From NCBI RefSeq assembly GCF_900100265.1, contig NZ_LT629696.1:4030001-4094000 (forward strand): a DNA stretch of 64,000 bases. The letters run 5' to 3'. The notes under the pieces were generated by a model. The model had not been told where the DNA came from. It did not search any database and worked only from the letters and a program-made list of their open reading frames with translations. This DNA is from Leifsonia sp. 466MF. Its GTDB lineage: Bacteria; Actinomycetota; Actinomycetes; Actinomycetales; Microbacteriaceae. The number at the start of each line of letters is the position of its first letter. The first letter of the stretch is position 1. A program made the position numbers and the translations under genes. Below, in pieces: positions 1 through 7,345 of the stretch.

Positions 1-1
1 G

Positions 2-2068
2 CTCTGGGCCGGACTCCCCGGCGCGTTCCGCAAGCTTGACCCGCGCGACATGTGGCACAACCCGGTCATGTTCATCGTCGAGGTCGGCGCTGCGCTGACC
101 ACGATCCTGGCGATCGCCGAGCCGTTCCTCGGTCGGCAGACCTCCGGCGGAACGGTCACCACGCTCGCCTTCACCTGGGCGATCGCCATCTGGCTGTGGC
201 TCACCGTCCTCTTCGCCACCCTGGCGGAGTCGGTCGCCGAGGGCCGCGGCAAGGCGCAGGCCGCCAGCCTCCGCAAGACGCGGACCACGACCGTCGCCAA
301 CCGGGTCGCCGACTACGACCCCGAGTCGGATGCTTCGGCGCTCGCCGCAGCCGTGGCCCAGGTCCCCTCGGCCGAGCTGCGCCTGGGGGATGTGGTGGTC
401 GTCACAGCCGGGGAGCTCATCCCCGGGGATGGCGACATCGTCTGGGGCATCGCCTCCGTCGACGAGTCGGCCATCACGGGCGAGTCCGCCCCGGTGGTCC
501 GCGAGTCGGGCGGCGACCGCAGCGCGGTCACCGGCGGCACCCGGGTGCTGTCCGACCGGATCGTGGTGCGGATCACCAGCAAGCCGGGAGAGACCTTCGT
601 CGACCGGATGATCAAGCTGGTCGAGGGCGCGGCACGGCAGAAGACGCCCAACGAGATCGCCCTGAACATCCTGCTCGCGGCACTCACGATCGTCTTCGTC
701 GTGGTCGTCCTGGTGCTCGGCCCCACGGCCGGGTTCGCGAATGCGGCGCCGAGCGTCACTGTCCTGGTCGCTCTGCTGGTGTGCCTCATCCCGACGACCA
801 TCGGCGCGCTCCTGTCGGCGATCGGCATCGCCGGGATGGACCGCCTGGTGCAGCACAACGTCCTCGCGATGTCGGGGCGTGCGGTGGAGGCGGCCGGCGA
901 CGTGACGACGCTCCTCCTCGACAAGACCGGCACCATCACGTACGGCAACCGCCAGGCCGCGGAGTTCACCGCGGTCGAGGGAGTGGACCAGCGTGAGCTC
1001 GTGAAGGCGGCTGCGCAGGCCTCGTTGAGCGACCCGACCCCGGAGGGCTCCTCGGTGGTCGCGCTCGCCGAACAGCAGGGATTCGTTCAGGCCGGAACCC
1101 TCGACGGCGTTGTGGTGCCGTTCACCGCGCAGACCCGGATGAGCGGCGTCGACTTCGCCGACGGGTCGCAGGTGCGCAAGGGGGCGGCGTCGATGGTCGT
1201 CGCGTGGGCGCAGGAGTCCACTCCCGTCGCCTCCTCGATCCTCAGCGATCTCGACGAGAAGGTGCTGCACATCTCCGAAGCCGGCGGCACCCCGCTGGCG
1301 GTCGCCACGAAGTCCGCGACGGGCGAGGCCACCATCCTCGGTGTGATCTACCTGAAGGACATCGTCAAAGCGGGGCTCACCGAGCGGTTCGCGGACATGC
1401 GCCGGATGGGCATCCGCACCGTGATGATCACGGGCGACAACCCGGTGACCGCCCGCGCGATCGCCGCCGAAGCCGGGGTCGACGACTTCCTGGCCGAGGC
1501 GACCCCGGAGGACAAGCTCGCCCTCATCCGCAAAGAGCAGGAGGGCGGCAACCTCGTCGCCATGACCGGCGACGGCACGAACGACGCCCCGGCGCTCGCG
1601 CAGGCGGATGTCGGCGTCGCAATGAACACGGGCACCTCGGCGGCGAAGGAGGCGGGCAACATGGTCGACCTCGACTCCGACCCCACCAAGCTGATCGACA
1701 TCGTCCGCATCGGCAAGCAGCTGCTCATCACTCGCGGCGCGCTCACCACGTTCTCGATCGCGAACGACGTGGCGAAGTACTTCGCGATCATCCCGGCGAT
1801 GTTCGTCGGAGTGTTCCCCGGGCTGCAGGCGATCAACATCATGCAGCTGCACTCGTCGTCGTCGGCGATCCTGTCGGCGGTGATCTTCAACGCGATCATC
1901 ATCGTGATCCTGATCCCGCTCGCACTGCGCGGTGTCCGTTACCGGGCCGCCTCGGCCTCGGCCCTGCTGCGCAGCAACCTCCTGATCTACGGCCTCGGCG
2001 GCATCATCGCCCCCTTCATCGGCATCAAGCTGATCGACCTGGTCGTCAGCCTGATCCCCGGATTCTAG
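2..2068 (+). CDS. kdpB: Potassium-transporting P-type ATPase subunit B (5' end outside window)
   Basis: Catalytic subunit of the KdpFABC high-affinity K+ pump, an inner-membrane P-type ATPase. The reading frame is open from nt 2, and the residues before the first ATG ([17 protein letters not shown]) are ordinary KdpB sequence, so the gene is cut by the window edge rather than starting at nt 50. Visible landmarks are the TGES actuator motif (about nt 482), the phosphorylation motif DKTGT (Asp at nt 920), the ITGDNP motif (nt 1427), [11 protein letters not shown] (nt 1566) and C-terminal membrane helices. The visible 688 residues are close to full family length. kdpC follows after 20 bp, and kdpA is expected just upstream. 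No kdpDE pair follows kdpC here. Confidence 0.97.
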   Translation, partial: LWAGLPGAFRKLDPRDMWHNPVMFIVEVGAALTTILAIAEPFLGRQTSGGTVTTLAFTWAIAIWLWLTVLFATLAESVAEGRGKAQAASLRKTRTTTVANRVADYDPESDASALAAAVAQVPSAELRLGDVVVVTAGELIPGDGDIVWGIASVDESAITGESAPVVRESGGDRSAVTGGTRVLSDRIVVRITSKPGETFVDRMIKLVEGAARQKTPNEIALNILLAALTIVFVVVVLVLGPTAGFANAAPSVTVLVALLVCLIPTTIGALLSAIGIAGMDRLVQHNVLAMSGRAVEAAGDVTTLLLDKTGTITYGNRQAAEFTAVEGVDQRELVKAAAQASLSDPTPEGSSVVALAEQQGFVQAGTLDGVVVPFTAQTRMSGVDFADGSQVRKGAASMVVAWAQESTPVASSILSDLDEKVLHISEAGGTPLAVATKSATGEATILGVIYLKDIVKAGLTERFADMRRMGIRTVMITGDNPVTARAIAAEAGVDDFLAEATPEDKLALIRKEQEGGNLVAMTGDGTNDAPALAQADVGVAMNTGTSAAKEAGNMVDLDSDPTKLIDIVRIGKQLLITRGALTTFSIANDVAKYFAIIPAMFVGVFPGLQAINIMQLHSSSSAILSAVIFNAIIIVILIPLALRGVRYRAASASALLRSNLLIYGLGGIIAPFIGIKLIDLVVSLIPGF

Positions 2069-2088
2069 AAATCAGAACGGAACTCATC

Positions 2089-2706
2089 ATGAATGCTTCG
2101 ACACGGGGAACCGGGCGCCAGTACTGGGTCGCCCTCCGGGCACTGCTCATCTTCACCGTCGTCCTCGGCGTCGCCTACCCGCTGGTGGTCACGGGGATCG
2201 GCCAGCTCACCCTCCCCGCGCAGGCGAACGGCTCGACCGTCACCGCGCAGGGGAACGTGGTCGGGTCGAGCCTGATCGGTCAGTCCTTCACCGACAAGAA
2301 GGGGAGCCCGCTGCCGCAGTGGTTCCAGTCCCGGCCGTCTGCGGCGGGCGACGGCTACGACGGCGGCGCGTCCAGCGGCAGCAACCTCGGACCGAACAAC
2401 CCGGACCTCCTGAAGTCGATCGACGAGCGGGCGAAGGTCATCGAGAAGGTGGACGGCGTCAGCGCCGGCCAGATCCCGCCCGACGCGCTGACCGCATCCG
2501 GCTCGGGATTGGACCCGCACATCTCGCCGGCGTACGCGCTGCTCCAGGTGGATGCGGTGGCGAAGGCCCGAGGCATCAGCGCGGACCGGGTGCGCGCCCT
2601 CGTCGACAAGCACATCCAGCAGCGCGACCTGGGCTACCTGGGGGAGCCGACCGTCAACGTCCTGCAGCTGAACATCGCTCTCGAGGCGATGGCGCCGTCA
2701 GAATGA
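2089..2706 (+). CDS. kdpC: Potassium-transporting ATPase subunit C
   Basis: KdpC, 205 residues, the single-span accessory subunit that helps KdpB bind ATP in the Kdp complex. One hydrophobic helix (about residues 13-35, ending VVTGIGQLTLP) precedes an extracytoplasmic domain with the family's GSxLIGQ segment (GSSLIGQSFTD), the FQSRPS motif and the C-terminal LNxAL signature (VNVLQLNIALEAM). The ATG start is preceded by an AGAACGGAAC Shine-Dalgarno region and sits 20 bp after kdpB, as expected for a kdpABC operon. The family assignment is firm. Confidence 0.95.
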   Translation: MNASTRGTGRQYWVALRALLIFTVVLGVAYPLVVTGIGQLTLPAQANGSTVTAQGNVVGSSLIGQSFTDKKGSPLPQWFQSRPSAAGDGYDGGASSGSNLGPNNPDLLKSIDERAKVIEKVDGVSAGQIPPDALTASGSGLDPHISPAYALLQVDAVAKARGISADRVRALVDKHIQQRDLGYLGEPTVNVLQLNIALEAMAPSE

Positions 2707-2710
2707 GGGT

Positions 2711-3586
2711 ATGACCGCCGCCGACCAGCTCCTGGACCGCTTCGTTCGCACCGTCGATCGGGAAGGGCTGGGCGCGTACGGCGCCCACGCCCTGGTGGGT
2801 GACGACGAGGCGGACCACCGCTGGCGCAGCGACGACCGGGTGAACGTGTACTCCGTGTCGAAGGGGGTCAGTGCGCTGGCCGCGGGCATCGCGGTCGATG
2901 AAGGCGTGCTGACCCTCGACACGACCGTCGCGGAGGCGCTCCCCGGACTGGAGCTCGGCGACGGGGTGGGAGCGGTGACGCTCCGCCACCTGCTGACCAT
3001 GTCGAGCGGCATCGACTTCCAGTGGTTCGGCGACCAGCCGGTGCCCGGCGCCGACCTGGCGCAGGAGATGCTCCGCCTCCCGACCCGCGGCCCGGGGGAG
3101 CACTTCCTCTACTCGGACGCGAGCACCTACGTGGCCATGCGGATGCTCGGCGCTGCCGTGGGCGATGTGCGCGACTGGCTGCTTCCGCGGCTGTTCGATC
3201 CTCTGGGAATCGACAACCCGCAGTGGATGCGGTGCCCGCTGGGCTGGATCGTCGCGGGCAGTGGCCTCCAGCTGCGCACCGAGGAGCTGGCCCGCATCGG
3301 CCGCCTGCTGCGCGACCGCGGCGAGTGGCGCGGATCGAGGATCGTGAGCGCCGCCTGGATCGACGGGATGCACGCGGACTGGCGCGACACCGGCAGCGAC
3401 GGCACCTCCGCTCACTACGGGATCGCGACCTGGGAGGGCCCGTCGGGCCTGTGGCGATTCGATGGACGGTACGGGCAGTACGTCGTCGTCGACGACGCGC
3501 GTGGCGCTGTGCTCACGGTGACGGCTCACGAGGAGTTCCGGACCGGCCGGCTGCTCGAGGTCGCGCACGAGGCGCTCCTCGGTTGA
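2711..3586 (+). CDS. Serine hydrolase, class C beta-lactamase-related
   Basis: A 291-residue serine hydrolase of the beta-lactamase/transpeptidase-like fold. The nucleophile motif SxxK is visible as SVSK (S48-K51) and the second motif as YSD (134-136), in the usual YxN/YxD position. The segments LTMSSGID and LFDPLGIDN are typical of the family. No signal peptide is seen, so it is probably cytoplasmic, and the physiological substrate (ester, peptide or amide) cannot be read from the sequence. It starts 5 bp after the kdpC stop codon and may be co-transcribed with kdp. A resistance role is not supported, since many such proteins are esterases. Confidence 0.8.
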   Translation: MTAADQLLDRFVRTVDREGLGAYGAHALVGDDEADHRWRSDDRVNVYSVSKGVSALAAGIAVDEGVLTLDTTVAEALPGLELGDGVGAVTLRHLLTMSSGIDFQWFGDQPVPGADLAQEMLRLPTRGPGEHFLYSDASTYVAMRMLGAAVGDVRDWLLPRLFDPLGIDNPQWMRCPLGWIVAGSGLQLRTEELARIGRLLRDRGEWRGSRIVSAAWIDGMHADWRDTGSDGTSAHYGIATWEGPSGLWRFDGRYGQYVVVDDARGAVLTVTAHEEFRTGRLLEVAHEALLG

Positions 3587-3650
3587 CCCTCCACCAACCG
3601 GGTAGTGTTTCGAGCGTGCCCCACCCCGGGCGCAGAGGGAGAGGATTCGC

Positions 3651-3974
3651 ATGACCGACAGCCCCGTACCGTCGTTCGAGCTGCTTGCGGCACAGCTGCT
3701 GGAGGACCCCGATCTGGACGTGTCGGTGACCGCCACCGGGCTCCACGTGCACGGCCGCCTGTTCGCCTATCTGGACGGCACGGACCTCGTGGTCGACCTC
3801 CCCACCGGCCGCGCCGACGACCTGGTCGGCCGTGACGTCGCCTCCGCCGTCCCCGCCGGCCGCAGCGAGGCCAAGGGCTCCTGGGTACGCATCGCCGACA
3901 CCGAGGACTGGCCGGAGCTCGCCAGCGAGTCGCACCAGTTCGTCGGCGAGCCCGCCGTCGGCCACGACTCCTGA
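3651..3974 (+). CDS. Small conserved-type protein of unknown function
   Basis: A 107-residue acidic soluble protein. The ATG at 3651 has a good Shine-Dalgarno (GGGAGAGGATTCGC). The central part (HGRLFAYLDGTDLVVDLPTGRADDLV) resembles the fold of TfoX N-terminal or MmcQ/YjbR-like small proteins, which are built around a short beta sheet, but this likeness is weak and is only an impression from reading. No catalytic motif is apparent. It lies just upstream of the DUF2510 membrane protein (7-bp gap) and is probably co-transcribed with it. Function unknown. Confidence 0.65.
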   Translation: MTDSPVPSFELLAAQLLEDPDLDVSVTATGLHVHGRLFAYLDGTDLVVDLPTGRADDLVGRDVASAVPAGRSEAKGSWVRIADTEDWPELASESHQFVGEPAVGHDS

Positions 3975-3981
3975 TCCGACG

Positions 3982-4644
3982 ATGACCGACCCGGTCCCTC
4001 CCGCCACCGGCTGGTATCCGGACCCCCACGGGTCCGGCGCGCTGCGCTGGTGGGACGGCTCCCGCTGGGGCGACCAGCTCGCGCCGGCAGCGCCGTCTCC
4101 ATACGCGGCGCCGTCCCCGTACGGGGCGCCGTCTCCGTACGCGGATCCGCCGCGCCGCCCGCTCGCGCCGGGAACCCCGGTGTACACGGTGTGGATCTGG
4201 CTGGTCGCCGTCGCACCCGTGGTCAGCGGACTGCTGCCGTTCCTCCTGCATCCGCAGCCGATGTTCCGCACGGCGCCCGATGGTTCCGGCCTGGTGCTGA
4301 CGGACCCGTTCGCCCTGTTCGGCGGCCCCATGTACTTCGTGGTCGCGGCGCTGGGCTGGGCGATCGCGGCGGCGGTCGTCGTCTTCTCGTGGCTGGACTA
4401 CCGGGAGCTGGCCCGGCGCGGAATGGAGCGCCCGTTCCACTGGGCCTGGTCGTTCTTAGGCATCGTCTACCCGATCGGCCGCAGCGTCATCGTGCGCAAG
4501 GTCGCCGACGGCCGGGGGCTTGCGCCTCTCTGGGTCGCGATCGCGGGGCTCATCGTCACGATGATCCTTGCGATGGTCTGGGCGATCGTGCTCACCAGCC
4601 AAATCCTCGGCACCCTCGCGCAACACGTCCCCGTCGGCGCCTGA
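3982..4644 (+). CDS. DUF2510-type membrane protein
   Basis: A 220-residue protein with an N-terminal DUF2510 motif (GWYPDPHGSGALRWWDGSRW, residues 9-28). A Pro/Ser/Tyr-rich linker follows, containing three near-identical SPYGAPSPYA-type steps, and then about four hydrophobic segments. DUF2510 is a short domain common on actinobacterial membrane proteins, and its role is unknown. The frame is open further upstream, but starting at 3982 avoids a 143-bp overlap with the preceding gene and places the DUF2510 motif at the N terminus, as in the family. The product is presumably an integral membrane protein of the cell envelope. Confidence 0.8.
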   Translation: MTDPVPPATGWYPDPHGSGALRWWDGSRWGDQLAPAAPSPYAAPSPYGAPSPYADPPRRPLAPGTPVYTVWIWLVAVAPVVSGLLPFLLHPQPMFRTAPDGSGLVLTDPFALFGGPMYFVVAALGWAIAAAVVVFSWLDYRELARRGMERPFHWAWSFLGIVYPIGRSVIVRKVADGRGLAPLWVAIAGLIVTMILAMVWAIVLTSQILGTLAQHVPVGA

Positions 4645-4714
4645 GAGAACCGTGTCCGGGCACCCCCGCGGCGTCCGTTATGATGGCTGTCGTGCGTCCG
4701 TTCGCGGTCGCGCT

Positions 4715-4803
4715 GGAGACGTCGCATAGTCAGGCCTAGTGCACCACCCTGCTAAGGTGGAGTCCCCGTAAGGGGACCGAGGGTTCAAATCCCTCCGTCT
4801 CCG
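4715..4803 (+). tRNA. tRNA-Ser(GCT)
   Basis: Clover-leaf read by eye: acceptor stem GGAGACG (4715-4721) pairs with CGTCTCC (4796-4802), discriminator G at 4803. Anticodon stem CCACC/GGTGG (4744-4748 / 4756-4760) encloses the loop CTGCTAA with anticodon GCT at 4751-4753. A long variable arm (GTCCCC/GGGGAC) marks a class II tRNA, and the T arm is GAGGG-TTCAAAT-CCCTC. CCA is not encoded. The 3' end is duplicated at 6661-6690, so this gene is also the apparent integration target of the islet downstream. Confidence 0.96.
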
Positions 4804-4809
4804 CCGATC
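4780..4809 (+). repeat. Direct repeat, left copy (att-like, within tRNA-Ser 3' end)
   Basis: Thirty bases covering the T-loop, the 3' acceptor strand and six bases past the tRNA end are repeated without mismatch at 6661-6690. A perfect duplication of a tRNA 3' end is the usual footprint of tyrosine-recombinase integration, where the insertion regenerates the tRNA. Confidence 0.9.
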
Positions 4810-4810
4810 G

Positions 4811-4846
4811 AAACCCCCGGAATCCCAGTGATTTCGGGGGTTTTTC
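4811..4846 (+). terminator. Rho-independent terminator after tRNA-Ser
   Basis: An inverted repeat (AAACCCCCGGAAT ... ATTTCGGGGGTTT, one mismatch) with a short loop runs into a T tract at 4841-4845. It lies directly after the tRNA. It also lies inside the islet boundary, so either the element carried it in or the original tRNA terminator was displaced. Confidence 0.75.
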
Positions 4847-4984
4847 AGTTGGTGGGCGGCGGGCTTGCCCAGATTTGCCGCGCCGCGACCCAGTGCGACC
4901 CGCCCCAGGACGCAACAAGAGGATCACCGGCGGGTCGACGCAAATAGTTGGTTCCCAACAGCCGCCTTGCGACAGACTGGCGGC

Positions 4985-5428
4985 ATGGAATCATGGCGAG
5001 ACTCCGCGTCGCAAGAAGCGCAGGACGACTTCGACGAACTGCTGAACACAGTTCTGCCCTTCGCAGTCGAGACGCTTGGACGTCATGGAGAGATGTACCC
5101 ATTTGGTGCAACGGTTGGTAAGGCTGGGCACACCGCTTTGACTGCCGGTGAACCGGGCGTTGGCAAGCGGCCAAAGTCGAATGACGTGCTGGCGCTCCTG
5201 CGTGACGGCGTCGCAGCGGATAAGGATGCCCTGCGAGCGGCAGCGTTTGTCGCCGATGTGCGGATGGAGCGTAGTGACGCCATTCGTGTCGAGTTGGAAC
5301 ACTCCGAGGGCTCGGCGATAGTCGTCCTCGTGCCGTATACCCGGAAGCGGCTCCGCCGGGCACTAGAGCTGGCTGACATGCGAGTCCAGTGGGGCGAGCT
5401 GGGGATTTGGGGCGGCCAACCTAAATAG
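4985..5428 (+). CDS. Orphan islet protein, unknown function
   Basis: A 147-residue protein starting MESWRDSASQEAQDDFDELL, acidic at the N terminus, with a final segment RALELADMRVQWGELGIWGG. I do not recognise a family. A central stretch RVELEHSEGSAIVVLVPYTRKR looks like a beta-hairpin followed by a basic turn. The ATG at 4985 removes an upstream extension that runs into the terminator region; the Shine-Dalgarno (GACTGGCGGC) is weak. Size and acidity are in the range of immunity or antitoxin proteins, but nothing proves that role. Codon usage is less GC-biased than in flanking chromosomal genes. Confidence 0.6.
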   Translation: MESWRDSASQEAQDDFDELLNTVLPFAVETLGRHGEMYPFGATVGKAGHTALTAGEPGVGKRPKSNDVLALLRDGVAADKDALRAAAFVADVRMERSDAIRVELEHSEGSAIVVLVPYTRKRLRRALELADMRVQWGELGIWGGQPK

Positions 5429-5746
5429 ATCCTGAGGGCGTCCATAGGACGATCGCGACTCGTCGCTGGACAGCCCAGGCGGAGGCGTTTGCGTGAGTGC
5501 GGGCAGGCCCGCCCAAACCTTTCCCACATCCGATGCATTGACGGCGGCGTGGAGGCGCATCGCGACATCGTCAAGGTCGTTGTACCAGATGGGTAGCGCG
5601 TCGTTGTGGTCTAAATGGCGGCCCAAGACGACCACCAAGTCCACGGGTGATAGCTGGAGACAGCAAAACCAGCACGCACTGTTGACTCCTACTGCGCAGC
5701 TAGAGACGCTCAAGCGAGGCAAGGCGACGAAGAGGATTACATATGA
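5429..5746. other. Degenerate stretch in islet, no confident gene
   Basis: No frame here gives a convincing protein. A + frame is open through 5493-5912 but its translation (many Arg, Ser and Thr in tracts) looks like an out-of-phase reading, and the open frame on the - strand (5363-5878) overlaps the upstream gene and is equally unconvincing. The short coherent segment KATKRITYDVGSKDEL (about 5720-5770) could be a remnant of the same gene whose tail is read in another frame at 5747-5971. Confidence 0.5.
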
Positions 5747-5971
5747 CGTAGGTTCGAAAGACGAGCTGACTGCTGCTGGGATGACTTGGCTACCGGCGCC
5801 CACCGCACGGCGTGGTCGAAGTACGACGGCCAAGTTTTCAGACGTGGTGACGGCATCGAAATCGGTAGTCGCGATCACTCAAGTTCGAAGAGCGGCAATA
5901 CGGAGACGGTAGACATCCGCTTCGTGGACGGCAAGCTTGCGTCTATCCAAATCGAGACGGGAACCAAGTGA
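5747..5971 (+). pseudogene. Probable C-terminal remnant of a longer gene, coupled to the next gene
   Basis: The frame is open from just after a stop at 5744-5746. Its last 55 codons read like real protein (WSKYDGQVFRRGDGIEIG ... VDIRFVDGKLASIQIETG), with alternating beta-strand character. No ATG or GTG lies near a ribosome site; TTG at 5786 is the only plausible start and would give 61 residues. Its TGA overlaps the GTG start of the next gene (GTGA at 5968-5971), the arrangement of a translationally coupled pair. I read it as the 3' end of a truncated or frameshifted gene, possibly a toxin C-terminal domain ahead of its immunity gene. That pairing is inference. Confidence 0.45.
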
Positions 5972-6336
5972 CACCTCGTACCTTCGCTGACGAACTGTTG
6001 ATAATCGGTTTGATTGACCATCTGGATGCGTCGTACGCGTACACCGTTGTCGCACCCGAGGAGCCAGAGGCGACGGTGTTTTCGGATTGTCGGGCAGGGG
6101 CCATTGGCCTGCTGACGATATTGCTCGTCCAAGGTGCGATCGAGCCAATCGTTAAAGATGGGGACGCGTGGACAGCATCCTCGCAACCGACAGAACAAGT
6201 GGTACTGGATCTCACGCGTGGTTGGCTCAAGGAATGGCCGGACGACGCTCCGACACCCGGCGCACTTGGCTGGTTCAGGCTCACCAGCCTGGGAGAGGAG
6301 TTGGCCAAGGGCAGGCTAGAGTTCGAGGATCACTGA
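5968..6336 (+). CDS. Small acidic orphan protein, possible immunity protein
   Basis: A 122-residue acidic protein starting with GTG at 5968 and overlapping the upstream stop by 4 bp. It begins TPRTFADELLIIGLIDHLDASYAYTVV and ends in a helical segment (TSLGEELAKGRLEFEDH). No family is recognised. Small, acidic, 3'-coupled genes of this kind in decayed islets are often immunity or antitoxin proteins, but no motif here proves it. GC at third positions is visibly lower than in chromosomal neighbours. Confidence 0.6.
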   Translation: MTPRTFADELLIIGLIDHLDASYAYTVVAPEEPEATVFSDCRAGAIGLLTILLVQGAIEPIVKDGDAWTASSQPTEQVVLDLTRGWLKEWPDDAPTPGALGWFRLTSLGEELAKGRLEFEDH

Positions 6337-6495
6337 TCGGGCTCTTCGGACTTAATTGTTGCCACCGGCGTAGAGGTCTTCTCCCTCTTGGCGGCGGTCG
6401 CCGATGAAGTGGGCGTTGCGCTAGCGACTCTTGCCTTCAATCAAGCTGTGGCCGAGCGTTGATCTGAAGTCGCTCTTCCCGGTGGAGATTTACGC

Positions 6496-6625
6496 CATGC
6501 CGGTCACGTCCTCGGTGTCGTGCACCAACGGCGTCAAGCGCAGGGCGCGCGATGGAAGACGCGGTCGCGGTGCAGATCGAACAGGTCGCCGAACGCGTCC
6601 GGATCGCCCCTCTCGAGCACGCACC
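6496..6625 (-). pseudogene. Fragment of an ECF sigma-factor gene
   Basis: About 130 bp closely match 7771-7897 inside the ECF sigma gene 0.9 kb downstream; by eye roughly 85% of positions are identical. Read on the - strand it gives RALRLTPLVHDTEDVTGM, against HALRLTPSVHDAEDVTGM in the intact gene, which is the region 2 start. The upstream part (DPDAFGDLFDLHRDRVF) is out of frame because of small indels. Nothing of region 4 remains. It lies immediately inside the right-hand tRNA-derived repeat, in a 397-bp stretch (6337-6733) that otherwise holds no gene. Confidence 0.8.
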
Positions 6626-6660
6626 ACAGCCGGCACGACGCCGGAAGAAGGAGGCGCGTC

Positions 6661-6690
6661 AGGGTTCAAATCCCTCCGTCTCCGCCGATC
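6661..6690 (+). repeat. Direct repeat, right copy (att-like, tRNA-Ser 3' end duplicate)
   Basis: Identical over 30 bp to 4780-4809. Sequence on both sides differs from the tRNA, so this is only the 3' fragment (T-loop, 3' acceptor strand and six flanking bases), not a second tRNA gene. Confidence 0.9.
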
Positions 6691-6733
6691 AGACCTTTTG
6701 CCCACGCAGCTCGGACCACCCTTCGGTGATTCG

Positions 6734-7345
6734 TCATCTGTCCGGGAACGAGGCGTAGATGAGCTCCGGGTTCGTCGGGTCGCCCTTGAACTCGCAGATC
6801 CACACTTGGGGCTGGCCGCCCTCATTGTTTCCGACGGAGGACGCGAAGATCGCTACGTGACCCGCGCCGTCCTCCTGAGCGTCTCTCAGGGTGTCAGGAG
6901 TGAGGGGCCCGAACTCGGTGACACCTGGACTCGTCTGCTCCCAACTCGCGTACTGAGTTCGAACTGCCTCTTGACAAAGGTCTCGAAGCTGAACGGCATC
7001 AAAGCCCAGCACGGTGTAGTCGGCGGTCGACGGTGCCGACGTCTCCGTCGGAGTCGGTGTCGGGGTCGGCGTCGGAGCGGGGGTGACGGACGGAGGCTCC
7101 GTGTCTCGAACCTCCGGAGTCGCGGTGTGGACCATCGGTGCCGTGGCGGGCGTGAGGAGGTGGGCGCTCAGCGCGTAAGCGACACCGCCACCGGAAACCA
7201 GAAGCGCCGCGATGACCAGACCGACGATCAGCGCCACTCGCTTGCGCGTACTGGTCCGCCCGGCTCGGTCGGCGCGGGCGGCCTCAACGATGGCGTTCCT
7301 CCAGGCAGCACTTCGGCCACTGTCGAAGCGGATGTCGTCATTCAT
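6734..7345 (-). CDS. Membrane-anchored partner of ECF sigma factor (putative anti-sigma)
   Basis: A 203-residue protein whose ATG overlaps the sigma-factor stop codon by 4 bp (7342-7345). The cytoplasmic N terminus is short (about 40 residues, containing FDSGRSAAWR) and basic before one transmembrane helix (VALIVGLVIAALLVSGGGVAYAL, about residues 37-59). A Thr/Pro-repeat linker (TPTPTPTPTPTETS) and an extracytoplasmic domain of about 100 residues follow. There is no HxxxCxxC zinc anti-sigma motif. The layout matches the partner gene at 10155-11768, so a shared role as membrane regulator of the cognate sigma factor is a reasonable inference. The outer domain is not recognised. Confidence 0.7.
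   Translation of the reverse strand: MNDDIRFDSGRSAAWRNAIVEAARADRAGRTSTRKRVALIVGLVIAALLVSGGGVAYALSAHLLTPATAPMVHTATPEVRDTEPPSVTPAPTPTPTPTPTETSAPSTADYTVLGFDAVQLRDLCQEAVRTQYASWEQTSPGVTEFGPLTPDTLRDAQEDGAGHVAIFASSVGNNEGGQPQVWICEFKGDPTNPELIYASFPDR

Larger units (their letters stand above)
4810..6690. mobile_element. Small genomic islet integrated at tRNA-Ser(GCT)
   Basis: The segment between the two 30-bp tRNA-derived repeats is 1.85 kb (1.88 kb with the right-hand copy). It has lower GC and less GC-biased third positions than its surroundings. It holds one intact orphan gene (4985-5428), a degenerate stretch, a short reading frame coupled to a second orphan gene (5968-6336) and an ECF sigma-factor fragment. 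No integrase, excisionase or replication gene is visible. It is therefore either a decayed element that lost its recombinase or a cargo-only islet mobilised in trans. The bounds come from the repeats; the age and origin are inference. Confidence 0.75.

Noticed and set aside
2711..3586. An antibiotic-resistance beta-lactamase
   Set aside because: The SxxK and YxD motifs fit the broad serine hydrolase family, there is no export signal, and the gene sits behind kdpC; nothing supports a resistance role.
5363..5878. A 171-residue protein on the - strand of the islet
   Set aside because: It overlaps the end of the gene at 4985-5428, has no clear motif and reads like an antisense frame.
5493..5912. 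A 139-residue protein on the + strand
   Set aside because: The translation is dominated by Arg, Ser and Thr tracts, no ribosome site is seen, and the last part conflicts with the better frame that couples to the gene at 5968.
6661..6690. A second tRNA-Ser gene
   Set aside because: Only the T-loop, 3' acceptor strand and a few flanking bases are present; the anticodon arm and 5' half are missing.
7020..7090. A GTCGG-type microsatellite as a regulatory repeat
   Set aside because: The repeats are codons of the Thr/Pro linker of the sigma partner, and the same coding repeat occurs at 11495-11535 in its paralogue.
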